Under the pieces are notes generated by a model. The model ran no database searches. It was given only the letters and a program-made list of their open reading frames with translations, and had not been told where the DNA came from. A program made the translations under genes and the position numbers. Of a stretch of DNA of 64,000 nucleotides, positions 12,031-23,279 are shown piece by piece. The DNA comes from Enoplosus armatus (taxonomy: Eukaryota; Chordata; Actinopteri; Centrarchiformes; Enoplosidae), in contig NC_092183.1 of the NCBI RefSeq assembly GCF_043641665.1, forward strand, positions 18,645,501-18,709,500. Reading direction: 5' to 3'. The first letter of the stretch is position 1. Each line of letters begins with the position of its first letter.

Positions 12031-13630
12031 TTATGCTGGAACTGACAGAGCACACACACACACACATACGCACACGGTCAGTACAGGCAACACACACTGT
12101 ACACACATACGTACAAACACACACACACCTGTCACAAATTTCCATCAACCTGCTGAAGAGATATCTCCCAGTTCAGACTGTCTATACTTTACAACTGACA
12201 GTCAAGTGTGGAGTTGGAACCACTCACACATTCTTATTTATTGAAACAAGAGAGAGAAAAAGTTTCTGGAGCAAGGGACTCTCTGCTCTCCTTGACATTC
12301 AGACCTGTTTGACTTTCCGTTGTTTTCTGAAGGTGAAACCTGCCTCAGGGACAGAAATACAGCAGGAAAAAAGGGAGAGAGCGACAGAGTGCACTGTAAG
12401 AGAGACAGACAGAGGGGAAAGAAAGAAAGAAAGAAAGACGAGATGCTTTCAAGTGTAGTGGACTGGAGCTTGTGGAGTGTGGGGGTGAAGCAGCCCTCCA
12501 TCCCAAACTCTCCTCTGCTGCGGAGCATGAATGTGTGAGCAGCTTGTTTTCTCAGGCCTGGTGAAAATGTAAAAAGACCTTGCTCCTTACAAGCACTGAG
12601 GCCTGGGACAAAGAGACCTGGGGCCTGCATACTGTATATTAAGCAGACAGCCATTGTGTGTGGAATAACTACCATCCTTGCTTGAATTTTAATCATACTG
12701 TTTTATTAAGCTCACTGGGATTTTTCCTTGACATAGTTTTAATGATTTGTCTAGCATGCCAGGTCTGTTGTAACCACATTCTGTGTGGGTCAAAGTCACA
12801 GCATAAAGGAATATATTTCTCATACAAAATATATTTGATTTATCCCTTTATTGACTTTTCTTATCCTTCACTGCATATCATATAGATTTTTATGCAAGAG
12901 TTAGGGTTAAGCCCTTCATCGTGTGTTATTATTTCTCTCTGTTTATCTACACATGCTAATCTGCGTATCCAACGATGAGTTTTGAATTAGAAAGACATGA
13001 GAATTAGCCTGACAATATTATATCTGCAGTAGGTTATGTAAATGGATGGTGCATTTATATTGCCCCTTTCTGCCTTAACAGACAAAATGCTTTACAAGGC
13101 GCTGGTTGGTCCATTGGGAGCAAGCTGGGGTTCCTGCACACTTAATATAAAATTTGTACCACTAGAGTAAATGTGCTAAAAATGTATTATTCTATTCCCA
13201 ACTTTTGACTACATACTCCTCTGTCTGTTGGATGTCAGTCCGGGTTGATCGGAGCTGTATTAATGACAAAAGAGTCTCAGACTCACATGGAGGAAAAAGA
13301 AACCACTTTGTCTTTCTCTGTTTACCTTTTTGACTCTCTGCCGGCCTCTCACTCTACCCATCCACCCTTTCATCCCTCCTTTCATTCATAAATTGTCGAC
13401 TCTAGCTGGAGTCTCTCTTCCCGTTCACAAAGTGGCATGAAGCAAACAAATCAGATCAGATCTAAACAGAACCCTCCAAACACACACCTGCACATTGATC
13501 CTGGCGGTACACAGCAACATCAAGCACACTATGGTGATTACCCGGTGTCCCTGAGCACGGCTCCATGGACACATACAGTAGCTGTGTGTTGAGCTCCTGT
13601 TGCTCTCCAACTCCATCCTCCGAACTTCAC
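12031..13630. other. intergenic sequence with simple repeats
   Basis: CA-rich tracts lie at 12050-12066 and 12118-12128, and an (AAAG)n run at about 12418-12437. The remainder is AT-rich unique sequence with no recognised gene. Frames at 12033-12696 are read-through of purine-rich sequence. Confidence 0.55.
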
Positions 13631-13663
13631 TTCCTCCTCCTCCTCCTCCTCCTCCTCCTCCTC
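13631..13663 (+). repeat. (TCC)n trinucleotide repeat
   Basis: About 11 uninterrupted TCC units. The complementary strand would read poly-Gly or poly-Glu, but no coding context surrounds it. Confidence 0.96.
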
Positions 13664-13764
13664 TGTTCTGTTCTGCCTCTGGAGACTTCAGCCTGATTGG
13701 ATTCTGAAAGACAGATCGAACATAGAGGTCAAAGAGAGCCTCGAGGACGGTCCTCATCTGAGCA

Positions 13765-13790
13765 GGTGTGTGTGTGTGTGTGTGTGTGTG
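13765..13790 (+). repeat. (GT)n microsatellite
   Basis: About 13 uninterrupted GT units. Confidence 0.96.
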
Positions 13791-13859
13791 CTGCCACATA
13801 CATCTGGTCCATTCATGTGCACTTTGACAGGCAAAAGTATCTTATGAACTACAAACCTC

Positions 13860-14300
13860 GTTGTTAAGTTACAATGGAATTTATTGACTTAAACCTATCT
13901 GCAGCATAATGAGCTCGGATCACATGCGTGCATGTACATTATTAACCTTTCGTTTACAATTTATCATTGGGGCGATTTATCACTATATGATCGCCTTATT
14001 AATCATACTATATGGGACATCAGGACACATTTTTTGCTGACTTGAATCGCGCTCTGTCCCTCCAATTTTGCAGCTCTAGGAACATGCAGTACAATACTAA
14101 TAGAGGCTGCTGTGCCTGGGTTAAACCCACGCTCAGCCATATAAGCACCGTGAAGTCAATTAATTTCTGGCTGCTTAATGACTTGGAACCTCGGTGGTGC
14201 AGACACCCCTCCCCTCGCCCACATCTCCAGATTGATTGAGTGGATTTCTTGGACATGGCGCAGAATCCACAGATATGCTGTGAGGAATGATGATATTCAA
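13860..14300. promoter_or_regulatory. candidate CNE block
   Basis: Unique sequence includes TACATTATTAACC, TTACAATTTATC, a pair of GCGATTTATCACTATATGATC-like strings (CDX/HOX-type TTTAT), GTCAATTAATTTC and CTGCTTAATGAC. Open frames of 75-109 codons overlap on both strands and have no splice support. The mixture of HOX/CDX and homeodomain cores suggests a developmental enhancer; this is inference. Confidence 0.4.
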
Positions 14301-15164
14301 TTTTCCTATTACTGCAAGTTAAAATGCTATCAGGATCCTGTGCCTGCACTTAAAAAAACATTGGTAGAATTAATATATTTATGTCAAAAAGGTGAGTTTC
14401 AAAAAGGTAATTTTGCTGAAGAGACAGCCAACCATACTGCATATGACAGAACTAGCTTTAGGATGTGTTTGCCTTAACCTATAAAATATAATGCACATGA
14501 CATGCAGGTATAATGTGAAGGTCACAGTGTACTCTGTGTACATGTGACATGTGTGCACAGACTGGACTTTTTCTCCTCTGGATATCATCATTCTAACTGC
14601 ACGACGCAAGGAGGCGAATAATTACGTCACTCAAAAAACCATCAGTCCTCCACGCTTGGGTCACTTCCTTGTCCTCCCTCTCTCCCCCTTCTCTCTGTTC
14701 TTCAAGCCCCTCACCACATAAATGTCTCCTTGACGAGGTGGAAAACTGCCCCTCCGCAAACTGTCCGCATGTTTGTTTCCTGTGATTCCTGAGAGTAGCA
14801 TAAATGCACCGATCACCATCCCTGCTGTTCAAGGCTACCTGAAGGTTCTTGTCCTCCCAGTCTCTCCTAGGCAGAGGAGGATGGAGGGAGGGGAAAGACA
14901 GGAGAGAGAAAGAGATGGGGGGGGGGGGGTAAGGGAGATGTGGGGAGGCAGGTTGTAAGTGAATGAAAGTGTGTGGGTGAGGGAAGGTGGGGTGGGCAAG
15001 CCGTGAAATTGCTCCAACACTGGCGACACCGCTGTGCACACCACCAAGGCCTCAGCCAGTCTCCTGCAATAGGAACCCCCCTCTACCACCCCCCCCCCCA
15101 CAAACCCTTAGCTCCCAAACCCCAGACCCCCTCCTGTCTGTCTTTTTTTTTTTTTTCAGGTCTG
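14301..15164. other. intergenic, purine-rich and G/C-run sequence
   Basis: Purine-rich tract at 14870-14995 includes a G13 run (14917-14929). A C-run lies at 15089-15099 and a T14 run at 15143-15156 that ends in CAG. The T-run plus CAG looks like a splice acceptor, but the downstream sequence has the character of a CNE rather than an exon. Confidence 0.55.
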
Positions 15165-15310
15165 TTGCACACGGGGCGGAAAAGATCGTATTTATCACCT
15201 GTCAGCATTTGGCAGCCCTGAGTTACGCGACGCAGGACAGCATAAAATTATCATACACAGGCATGAAATTACAAAACCGCCCGGGGACCCCACAACAAAA
15301 TTATTTCATT
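15165..15310. promoter_or_regulatory. candidate CNE
   Basis: Contains GTATTTATCACC, GGCATGAAATTAC, CATAAAATTATCATAC (HOX/CDX-like TTTAT on the complement) and ACAAAATTATTTC. Unique and compact. An exon reading is possible because a frame stays open from the T-run/CAG, but the peptide is not convincing. Confidence 0.38.
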
Positions 15311-15984
15311 TTTTCCCAAAAAAGGATGGAGGGTGTTTGGTTGTGAGGTGAGGGGGTGACAGGTGAGAAGTGGGGGTGACAGACGGAGGGTGTAGCAGAG
15401 AGATGTGGGAAGCGATGTGAGAGAGAGAAAACTCCAAGAGGACATTTTGGGAAACTGTCCTTCACACTCAATGTGTGATAAAATAAAGGCTGGCTGTGGC
15501 TCAGCGGCGGTGACGCCTCCACCTTTGGTCAACACAAACTTCTGTGGGGGGTCAAATGTCCATCTGCTCCTCACATTTGTTGTACATCAACAGTCTTTTA
15601 CCACTTTTTTACTAAATTAAATCATAAAAATCATTTTAGTTATCGTATGCTAAATGTTTTGTGTCATGAGGATGTCTTTAATTGCAAATACATGCTCCAT
15701 GTACAAAAAATGATAGAAACACAGTTTATATCACATTATTTAGAAGGAGGAAGGGCACCCTAAGAAATAAGACATAGTTTATGAGGTCAAGTTCTTTTAA
15801 AAACAAAATAAGTTACTGATGAGTACTTATTTCTGGTTTACCTGCTAAAGGGGTATTTAAAGTGTCCTTTTCACCTGGCTTTTGAAAGTCTGCTCTCTTG
15901 ACACCTTTGTCCCTGTATTGTGTGTGTTATTGTGTGTGTGTGTGTGTGTGTAGGAGGGGATGGCATTGACAGAGGGAGAGGTGG
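15311..15984. other. intergenic with (GT)n
   Basis: A GTGTG-rich region contains a (GT)n array at 15930-15952. The rest is unique AT-rich sequence with no recognised feature. Confidence 0.55.
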
Positions 15985-16145
15985 CTTTACATAGGTCCTC
16001 CATAATGCTGTGGGTATACTAAATGCTTCATTAACGCCACAGACAGGAAATGGAGGGTCAATATTTATAGACCCTGTGCAGAGCACTGTGTAGATACGGG
16101 ATCTATTGGCTTGCATTCTAGGGAGGGGAATCAAATTAAGTCAAC
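15985..16145. promoter_or_regulatory. candidate CNE
   Basis: Unique stretch with GCTTCATTAACGCC, GTCAATATTTATAGACC and ATCAAATTAAGTC. Sequence character resembles vertebrate CNEs. Conservation is unmeasured. Confidence 0.35.
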
Positions 16146-16689
16146 GAGGGACTGGAGTTTTTCTCTTGGTCTCTCTCTATGAGACGGTCAATTTCCCAAC
16201 GATCGCCGGCGGTGGCCGGCTGCTACAGGCTTGACCCCAAATCTGAAGAGAGGAGGGCGAGCTGCGCTGTTGCAGAAGTCAGTGAAGGTGGCACAGAAGA
16301 TAACTCTGTGAGGTATTCATCTTTTCCAGAGGAACATAATGTGATAAACAAATGAGTTAACTTAAAACCTTCATTCTATTTCTCTTCCTACTAACTCTAC
16401 TTTTCGAGTCGCTATCAGTATATTTTGAATTATTCCCACATTTGGCCAAAACTCTCATTTAATGTGAAAACTTTTAATATTGTATTTAACAGATCAAAAA
16501 AAAAAAAAAGAAAGAAAAGAAAAAGGAGAAAAAGAAAGTTACTATTGGACTTTAACTCCACAGGGTGAAAAATGGGCAAGGTAAATAGCTTTGGTGGAAG
16601 AAGTAGAGAAGGTGAGACTCTATGTTGCATTAGCACAAAGAGAGGGATGAGGAAAGAGAGGAGGGAAGAGAGAGAGCTAGAGAGTGCAT

Positions 16690-16692
<3 letters not shown>
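16146..16692. other. intergenic sequence
   Basis: Contains the GC-rich palindromic string GCCGGCGGTGGCCGGC near 16206-16221 and an A-run at about 16497-16509 followed by purine-rich sequence. No gene is recognised. Confidence 0.5.

Positions 16693-16739
<47 letters not shown>
16693..16739 (+). repeat. (GA)n dinucleotide array
   Basis: About 23 uninterrupted GA units. The homopurine/homopyrimidine mirror symmetry could form triplex DNA. Confidence 0.97.
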
Positions 16740-16741
<2 letters not shown>

Positions 16742-16789
16742 GAAGGAGTGAAGATATTGCCATAATTCCTGTGTGTCGGCATGGCTGTT

Positions 16790-16935
16790 AGGAGCTCAGG
16801 TGGTTGAGCGTTTGCCCCGGCCAGGCCTCATCAACGTGAAGGGCGATCTCATCCTTTCTGCATCTCTCCTCTCCTCGGCTTGATTAATTGGGTTCCAAAT
16901 ACGCCAGTGGAATACGTAATGTGCCCCTCGCAACA
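16790..16935. promoter_or_regulatory. candidate CNE
   Basis: Contains GGCCAGGCCTCATC, GGCTTGATTAATTGGG (paired-type TAAT core) and CCAAATACGCCAGTGG with moderate CpG content. The boundary with the C-rich tract from 16925 is sharp. Inference. Confidence 0.38.
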
Positions 16936-17254
16936 GCGCCCCCTCCCCACCTGAACACCCCCACCACCACCCGCCCCCACCGCCGACACCCTTCCTCCCC
17001 TCCACCTGCCTCCCAACCTCATTGCTCTCCTGCTCCTCTTCCCACCCCCCTCCTTCTCTCTGTCTCACCTCCATCTCCCACCCTCTCCTCATCTCAGACC
17101 CTCTCTCTCATTCTCATTCCTCTCTACCACTCTCCATCTCTGTGTGCACTGGCAATCTCCAAAACACATTAGCATACACTTGGTATTCCAGACAGGCGAT
17201 GGGGGGGGGGGTGGGAGGGTGGCAGGATGGGGTGTGGGGGAATGAAGAAATATG
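16936..17254. repeat. pyrimidine-rich low-complexity tract
   Basis: The top strand is C/T-dominated to about 17145 (CCACC, TCTCTC and CTCCTC strings), then a G-run lies at about 17200-17212. Open frames here are Pro/Ser-rich artefacts. Confidence 0.85.
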
Positions 17255-17410
17255 AAAAACAATTTAACAATAATAATGACGCTGATGATAAAATTAATTA
17301 TGCCCAGGGACGGCGGATGAGAAAAAAGAGAAGGAGGCCTCGGCAGCAGTCGCTCACTTAATTTGATTCCCAGACGCTGGCGGATATCAGGTGCCATTTG
17401 ACAAGCAGAC
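17255..17410. promoter_or_regulatory. candidate CNE
   Basis: Contains ACAATTTAACAATAATAATG, ATAAAATTAATTATGCCC and CACTTAATTTGATTCCC, followed by GCCATTTGACAAGC. The AATTA palindrome and HOX-like ATAAA are grouped within 100 bp. Inference. Confidence 0.42.
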
Positions 17411-17930
17411 ACAATGACTGTGTACATGGCTGTGTGTGTGTGTGAGTTGGATGTGTAAGCGCCTGTGTGTTATCCTCAATAAAGGTGCCGTTACAAGCCT
17501 CGAAGACAACACATGGGGTAGTTCTTTTTCTTTTTCACAGTATGTGTTCATGGTGACACCGTGTACGACTGCACACCCTGCAGACAACATAGCAAATGTA
17601 CATGTGGGCATGCGTACATGCCAGCCCACCCACCCATCTCTGCCTGCACGTCCCTGTTTGAGAAAGGCTGAGAAAAAGAAAATACGTTCTGCTTTTCAAC
17701 AAACCACATCTGTAGCCTGCACACAACTCTGCAAACATGTTGCAGTGAGTGATGTCGCCTCCATCTACCAAATGTAGATTTTCCACAACATGTTTTTATT
17801 TCCTTAGTCTTATGAAACATGCAGCCTCTCCCCGGGGACTGTGATTGACACATACAGGCTTTAGGGATAGGAGTCAAGCATGACTGGCTCTTGGGGGGGG
17901 GGGGGGGGTTAACATTTTAGAGTATTTTTC
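17411..17930. other. intergenic with short GT run and G16
   Basis: A short GT run lies at 17431-17444 and a G16 run at 17893-17908. Overlapping open frames on both strands have no recognisable product. Confidence 0.55.
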
Positions 17931-17934
17931 TCCA

Positions 17935-18220
17935 TAACTGCTGCTGCGGTGATGTCTTCTGTAGCAAAGCTGCCCTGCGCTGCTATAGTAACTCATCTCA
18001 TTAAGATAAACGGTGAGATCATCCTGGGTGGGGTCTGTTTCAATCTCCCCGCATCTCATGTTGCATTATCACGGCTGTCATCATGCATGTGCCACGCTGT
18101 CCCTTTGTGTTATTTACACTGCCGCTTGGCACTTCCAGATTTTTCCTTCATAATTCCAAAACTGCGCAGTGTGGGAGCAGAGTAATAAAAACATCCTTAT
18201 CTTCCTTATCCAGGAAATCT
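17935..18220. promoter_or_regulatory. possible regulatory element
   Basis: Unique CpG-containing sequence with GCTGCTGCGGTGATG, CATTAAGATAAACGG (GATA-like), GCATTATCACGGC and CATAATTCC. It continues the run of complex sequence toward the stronger element at 18360. Weakly supported. Confidence 0.27.
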
Positions 18221-18359
18221 TTAAGGTTTAGGCTCTCACTTTCTATCTTCCTCTGTAGGTATCGTCCCTGTGTGTGTGTGTGTGTGAGAAGAAAGATGAG
18301 AGTGGGAGAGGGAGAAGGAGAAGGGGGGCTTGATAGAAGTGAAAGGGGGCAGAGACCGG
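18221..18359. other. purine-rich and GT spacer
   Basis: Short (GT)n run at 18270-18286, then a GA-rich tract. No feature. Confidence 0.6.
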
Positions 18360-18830
18360 TGGCTGCATTGATTTAATTTGCGGAGGTTTGCACGGCGGCG
18401 AGGCCTCCCTTTTAACGATCACTAAATTGTTTTCTGACAGAACCCCACCAAGCAATTTCTCTCCCCCCCCCCCCCCGACATTTGATTTACATATGATCTT
18501 TAAACACCGCCGAGGCTGCGCTAGCTATTTGGTTATCATTCAAATCACTCTCCTCCGTGTCACACTCCGGGATAGGTCACTCTCCTCATGCCGGCTCCAG
18601 AGACGAGACGGTGGAGAGGGAGGCGAGAGGGAAAAAGAGGAATGTATAACTAATGAAATAAATTGATTAAGGGGTGAAATCAATTGGTTTGCAGCCCGCA
18701 ATGAAGAGCTAGTGCTTAATTTAGCATGGACGCTGCAAGCCTGGGCATTAGCAGCAGAAAGGGAACTGAAAATCTAATTGGTGCTAAATGAAGGAGTGTA
18801 CAGTAATGTGCACGGGGACACTAAGAGGGG
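18360..18830. promoter_or_regulatory. candidate CNE block, one of the strongest by texture
   Basis: Two complex segments flank a C14 run (18463-18476). The first holds TTGATTTAATTTGCGG and ACGATCACTAAATTG. The second holds ATAAATTGATTAAGG, AATCAATTGGTTTGC, GTGCTTAATTTAGC, CTAATTGGTGC and GGGCATTAGC. Dense homeodomain, SOX and PBX/MEIS-like (TGATT) cores with balanced composition are typical of deeply conserved elements. No coding frame is supported. Confidence 0.45.
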
Positions 18831-19279
18831 TTCCCATCTTTTCCCTTTTTCGAGCTCCAATCACCGCCCTCTTTGAATGCACTCAAAGCACACCTCAACT
18901 TTGATTCTCCCTAATGCATTTAATAAGCCTAGTTTATTGGGATGAAGGTAAAAGACAGAGATGGAGAACATTTGCATGCCTTTGAAGAATAAAAGAAGAG
19001 CACCCTTTAACCTGAGACGTAAAAAATCTCAGAAATTTGAGCATGCTGATGGAGAGTAATGATTGCACTGGATTTTCTTCTTTTATTGAACGCATGAAAT
19101 ATCTTGACAGAGGTGGACAAATGAAATTTGAATGTATTTCTGAGTAACAAGGTCTACGCGACCCAAAAACCCTTGATTTCATTTTCCTCCACAGGATTGC
19201 ATGATACACACTCATGCAACATGCTTCTGTCTGTCTCCACAGTGTCGCAGTGATCGACAGAGGTGTGTGTGACGATTCC
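18831..19279. other. intergenic sequence
   Basis: Unique sequence. The part at 18900-18950 (CCTAATGCATTTAATAAGCC) may extend the preceding element. No gene is recognised. Confidence 0.45.
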
Positions 19280-19660
19280 TAATATTGTGTTGCTTTACAA
19301 AAGATCCATTTATAATGTCGTTTTGACTGCCTCTTGTACGACGAAGCTGCAGAAAGGTTAAGTTAAGTTTAAGCCAATTAGAGTCCCGCTGGGGACGACG
19401 GGGTCTTCCTGCACATTGGCACAATTAAGGCTGATCTTTAAGATGAGACGCACTGCCAGGCGAACCTCTCCCCGTCAAAATGGAGCAGCTGTAAAGCACA
19501 GCGACAAAATGACATTATCTGTCTGCTTGTTCTACACCCCGACTAATGTAAAGTGAGGTTCTGACATTAAGAGGAGTCATTTTGAGTGCCGCTGCATGTT
19601 CCAGAGAGGCCTGTTTCATGTTGACTCTTCCCATTTATTCTAAATGTTAGCGCTAAGAGG
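19280..19660. promoter_or_regulatory. candidate CNE block
   Basis: Long unique stretch with AAAAGATCCATTTATAATG, GCCAATTAGAGTCCC, GCACAATTAAGGC (NKX/homeodomain), CCGACTAATG, GACATTAAGAGG and CATTTTGAGTGCC. Low in simple repeats and scattered with CpG. Stops occur in all frames, so a regulatory block is the better reading. Confidence 0.43.
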
Positions 19661-20879
19661 AAAAACTACAAATCTTTGGATATGATACTTTTTTTTCAGC
19701 GTTCTAAACTGAAACTGGCAAATTTGTGACCCAGTGATGGGTGGGAGGGGGGGGGGGGGCTAGCGTCAATAAAATTCATAGGTGGTGAAGACATGGGCAT
19801 TGATTTTTTTCCCGCTTTCTCTGTCTTTTATGAATGTGTTCCACCTTTCCTTACCTTCCCTGGACTGCTTTTTACAAGACAGGTTTTAGTGAATCGCCAT
19901 AAAAGCAATGAGGAGCTACTTAAGTGCACAACAGGGACAGATCCCTGTAAAGATCATCAACAACCTTCCTCAGCCTTCACTTCCTTTAGAGGAGAGAGGC
20001 CAGGAGGAGGATATAGGAATGTCAAAGACAGTAAATAAAAATGAAAGTAATTGTGAAAAGGCAGTTTTCTAAATCCTGCTTTTTAGTACCTCAGTCATGT
20101 TAAGCAGCTGGAGCAATAGGGATAGTTTCTGCATGGGTTTATCCACATATAGAGGCAATAAACCACCTGGATGTTATCTAAAGCAGACCACATGCAGCCT
20201 GATTAAAACTGGTGGAGTTTGTTTCCCATCTTTTTTGATTACAAATGCAGTTGTAACTTGTGAATTGCTCCCCTTTATAGCTGGGCAGTCTTTTCTAGTC
20301 GCCGTTTCCAGAAATTGCTTTTCCATCCAGATGCCTGTAGAGAAAGCAAATAATCATAGATCTGGTGCTGCATGTGGAATCGGCCAGTTCTGCCTTCGAT
20401 CCATCAGTCACCTAATAAACATTCTAAGTCTTTACTTTTAATTAAGTGAGTGTTTGGAGGGAACGCCTCTGCATTCGATAGCATGCAGGCTGTTCACTGG
20501 CTCTATGTTTGAATTCATGCTACACGAGCCCAGAGATCGGTCCATACCTGACTCAAGGTAGGCCGATCTGGACTGCAAGAGGTATTTTAGCAATTATGCA
20601 TTCAGTTACTCTCTGCTTCAATATCAACAGTAACTAAGAATGGAAGGTATCGGACATGCATTCATGCATGCACTGTAATAATGATTTAGATGAATTATGG
20701 ATTGGACTATGCTGTCTGTCATCTAAGGGATTTGTACAGCTGATTGTAAGTGTCTTTCCACATACTGTATATATATATTTATAGGGGTAAAATAAGGAAT
20801 GATGCAGAGGAATATGTCAAGCTATTGAGATGGAGAGAGAAAGAGAGGGAGAGGGAAGGATGCTAGTGCGAGTGGCTCA
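19661..20879. other. intergenic sequence
   Basis: A G13-containing string lies at about 19748-19760. An open frame at 19793-20038 has no splice or family support. The remainder is unique AT-rich sequence with a short TATATATATTTATA string near 20770. Confidence 0.5.
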
Positions 20880-21270
20880 GAGTAGGAGAGTTATCAAAGT
20901 GGCTCTATGCATGTGAATGAGTCTATTGATCGCGGGGCGGATCGATGCTGTATTTATAACACAGGGGAAGGCTGAATCAATGCATACTTAATGTGTAAAG
21001 AGGCGGGAATGCTGGGGCAGGGGTGCAGGACGAGGGCAGGAGGTGGGAGGAGACGAGGGGGCGTGAGGATGGAGAGGTGGAGAGCCTTGTTAAATAACCA
21101 GCGTTTACACTTTCTGTTTACTCAGCACTCACGGGGCTGTGTGTTTGGAATGTTTTAGTGCGGGAGGTTACGCGTCCCTCACATCAGAGCCTGTTATTCT
21201 GATGAGCTGTCAATCAAAACCCCATGCGGCGATCCATGTGCGTGCCCTCAAAGCCATAGTTCGTCTAAAG
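20880..21270. promoter_or_regulatory. candidate CNE block
   Basis: Left part: GTCTATTGATCGCGGGGCGG, TGTATTTATAACAC and TGAATCAATGC. Right part: AATAACCAGCGTTTAC, TTACGCGTCC, GAGCTGTCAATCAAAACC (PBX/MEIS-like) and GCGGCGATCC. CpG-bearing complex sequence flanks a G-rich insert (21010-21075). Inference. Confidence 0.38.
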
Positions 21271-21439
21271 TCTAAACCTTTACAGCAGCGTATGATGCAA
21301 ACTGAAAAATATTTTAAAATGCACCAAAAAAAAAAAAAAAAACCTGTCTTTTTTCACTTCCTTTCAGAAATGCACAGTAGCGCTGGTCTAGCACTCACAC
21401 AGCAGATGCAAGTAGTCCATGTTGGAGGAGGCTCTCAAG

Positions 21440-21660
21440 GAAGGCCTCCAGACTTCCCTCTCCACATGTTGGTACCATGCAAAACAATTAGCATTTTAAT
21501 TGTTTTGTATTTTCTTTCATTTGTTCCTCTTTGTTTTCTCTTCTCCTGCATGGGTGTATGCCTGTAAGGGTGCATAATTACAATAATATCCTCTGGTTTG
21601 GGAAGCTTTTCCTTCAAATGAATCAGTGAGGTTTTTTTTTTTAATCAATTTCAATTATCT
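21440..21660. promoter_or_regulatory. candidate CNE with palindromic homeodomain site
   Basis: Core is the inverted pair CAAAACAATTA / TAATTGTTTTG (21480-21490 and 21497-21507) with a 6-bp spacer, extendable to 21477-21510 with one G-T pair. Further sites are CATAATTACAATAATATCC and AATCAATTTCAATTATC. Facing ATTA half-sites suit a dimeric homeodomain factor. A short RNA hairpin is the alternative. Confidence 0.4.
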
Positions 21661-22963
21661 GAAAGTGTCTTTTCAGCTCTGAAGAACTGACTCCGCAATG
21701 TAAATGAGTACAGAAATCTAGAAAAAAAACTACATATAGCCTACTTATTTATTTTTACTTTTAACCCCATTCAACATGTGAAACACAGGCCAAATTTCAC
21801 AGCCAACCCCTTACATGTCTCCGATAAGACAGGAAGTGACGAATGTTGCTGGCTTTTGCTTCCCCTGCGGACACATCACATGTTGAAGGCCGGAACGGAG
21901 CTCAAGCATCATGTCGTGTCGAGGTTCTTCCGTTCAAAGTGCTCCCAGAGAACACATAACGTTTTACTGCTTTCTCCTGGCTGGGAAATTTTTTGGTAAG
22001 AATGCTCCAGTGGGCCTCATTTGGTTTTTGACTTTTATAGCATCCTACTGAAGACTGAAGGAGGGGACTCACTCAGTGCCTGTTGTAAACACACATGAAG
22101 GTGGACACACACACACACACACTTGTGAACATACACACAAGCTGATATGTATAGTGGGAAAGGGCTATATGGACTGTTTCCTATACCTTTGCCTGAAATG
22201 TCATCTTTATTATCAGGTGAGGGATACCGCCAGAGTTAAAGGCTGTTATGTTCCCTATAGTGACCATGACCTGAGGCGCCAAAGTCATTAAACTAGCCAT
22301 GCGTCCTGGTTAATTAAAGGTTAAGTCAATACAACAAAGAGGCCTTGAAGCCAGCAAACAACAACTACAGCTAGTCTTGTGTAGAAGGGTGAAGGCCCCA
22401 AATATGGCCAATATAAACATCTCGATCAGATACATTACAGTATTTGGTGTTATTGCTCATCATAAAACAACATGACTGTAGCCTTGACCAGTGCTACAGT
22501 GTACATTCAACACATCCGGTGCTGTTGAGGACAGCACTGTTTTAGTTTGACCTGGATGCAGAGAGACGCCTTGAGAAGTCATCACAGCTGTGGTTAAAGG
22601 GGTCTGGCCGAGGTGAGCAGTCTGGCCGTCCAGCAGGTGCTCGGCAAGACGACTATTTCCCAGAGATTTATGTCCCTGAAAACCTACAGGGAGGGTTCAT
22701 GGAAAGCTTACAGAGGTCAGGGAGCTGATTCAATTTCAGCTCTGTGTTAATTTTTATTTCCATGTGGACCTCATCAAGTTCTGCAAGAGAAAGGAATAGT
22801 AGAAATGTCTGAGTCTTTGTGGATTCGAGATTTTAAAGCTGTATGCAGTTTTGTATTATGCACGCAATAGATCCTCGTAAATGAAACAAATGGTGCAAGA
22901 GAAACAAATAGTCTAACATTGGCAGCTTTTCTGCCAGTCATATACACAGTCATTTAGAATTAA
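21661..22963. other. intergenic with short CA run
   Basis: A (CA)n run lies at 22105-22121. The frame at 21778-21999 has no splice support. No gene or element is recognised. Confidence 0.5.
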
Positions 22964-23100
22964 AGTATTAGTTTGACATTTTGAGAAATATGCTTTTTTG
23001 CTCTCTTGTACTGTAAATATGGTAGCTTAGCTTAGCACAAAGACAGAGAAACCCCTATCCTGGCTCTGTCCAAAGGTAACAAAATCACAGCCGCTGTGTT
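22964..23100 (+). repeat. degraded dispersed percomorph repeat
   Basis: The string TAGTTTGACATTTTGAGAAA, then GTAAATATGGTAGCTTAGCT, CTTAGCACAAAGACAGA and CCTGGCTCTGTCCAAAGGTA follows, in order, a repeat I recognise from many percomorph genomes and mRNA untranslated regions. The class (SINE-like or DNA-transposon derivative) is uncertain. This copy has internal deletions and is old. Confidence 0.75.
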
Positions 23101-23279
23101 ACAGTTTGGGACACTCTTCTCTGTTGTTGACCTTACTTTTAGCAGTAGCATCTAACATACAGTCCAGCAGCAAGTACTTTAATAATCACCTCAGTAAAGG
23201 ACTGTAGTATAGTCATAGAAGTTTTAGAAGAGGAGGAAGTGTAACTCTAGCATGAATGTGTTTCCAAAAATGAGCAGTG
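23101..23279. other. intergenic spacer
   Basis: Unique sequence, possibly the diverged remainder of the preceding repeat. Nothing else is seen. Confidence 0.4.

Noticed and set aside
12238..12696. A 152-codon minus-strand frame
   Set aside because: Phe/Ser/Leu-rich reading of the complement of a purine-rich tract, without splice context.
15143..15310. T14 plus CAG read as a splice acceptor for an exon
   Set aside because: Downstream sequence is rich in homeodomain and HOX-like cores, the peptide is unconvincing and no donor stands out. Kept as a candidate CNE.
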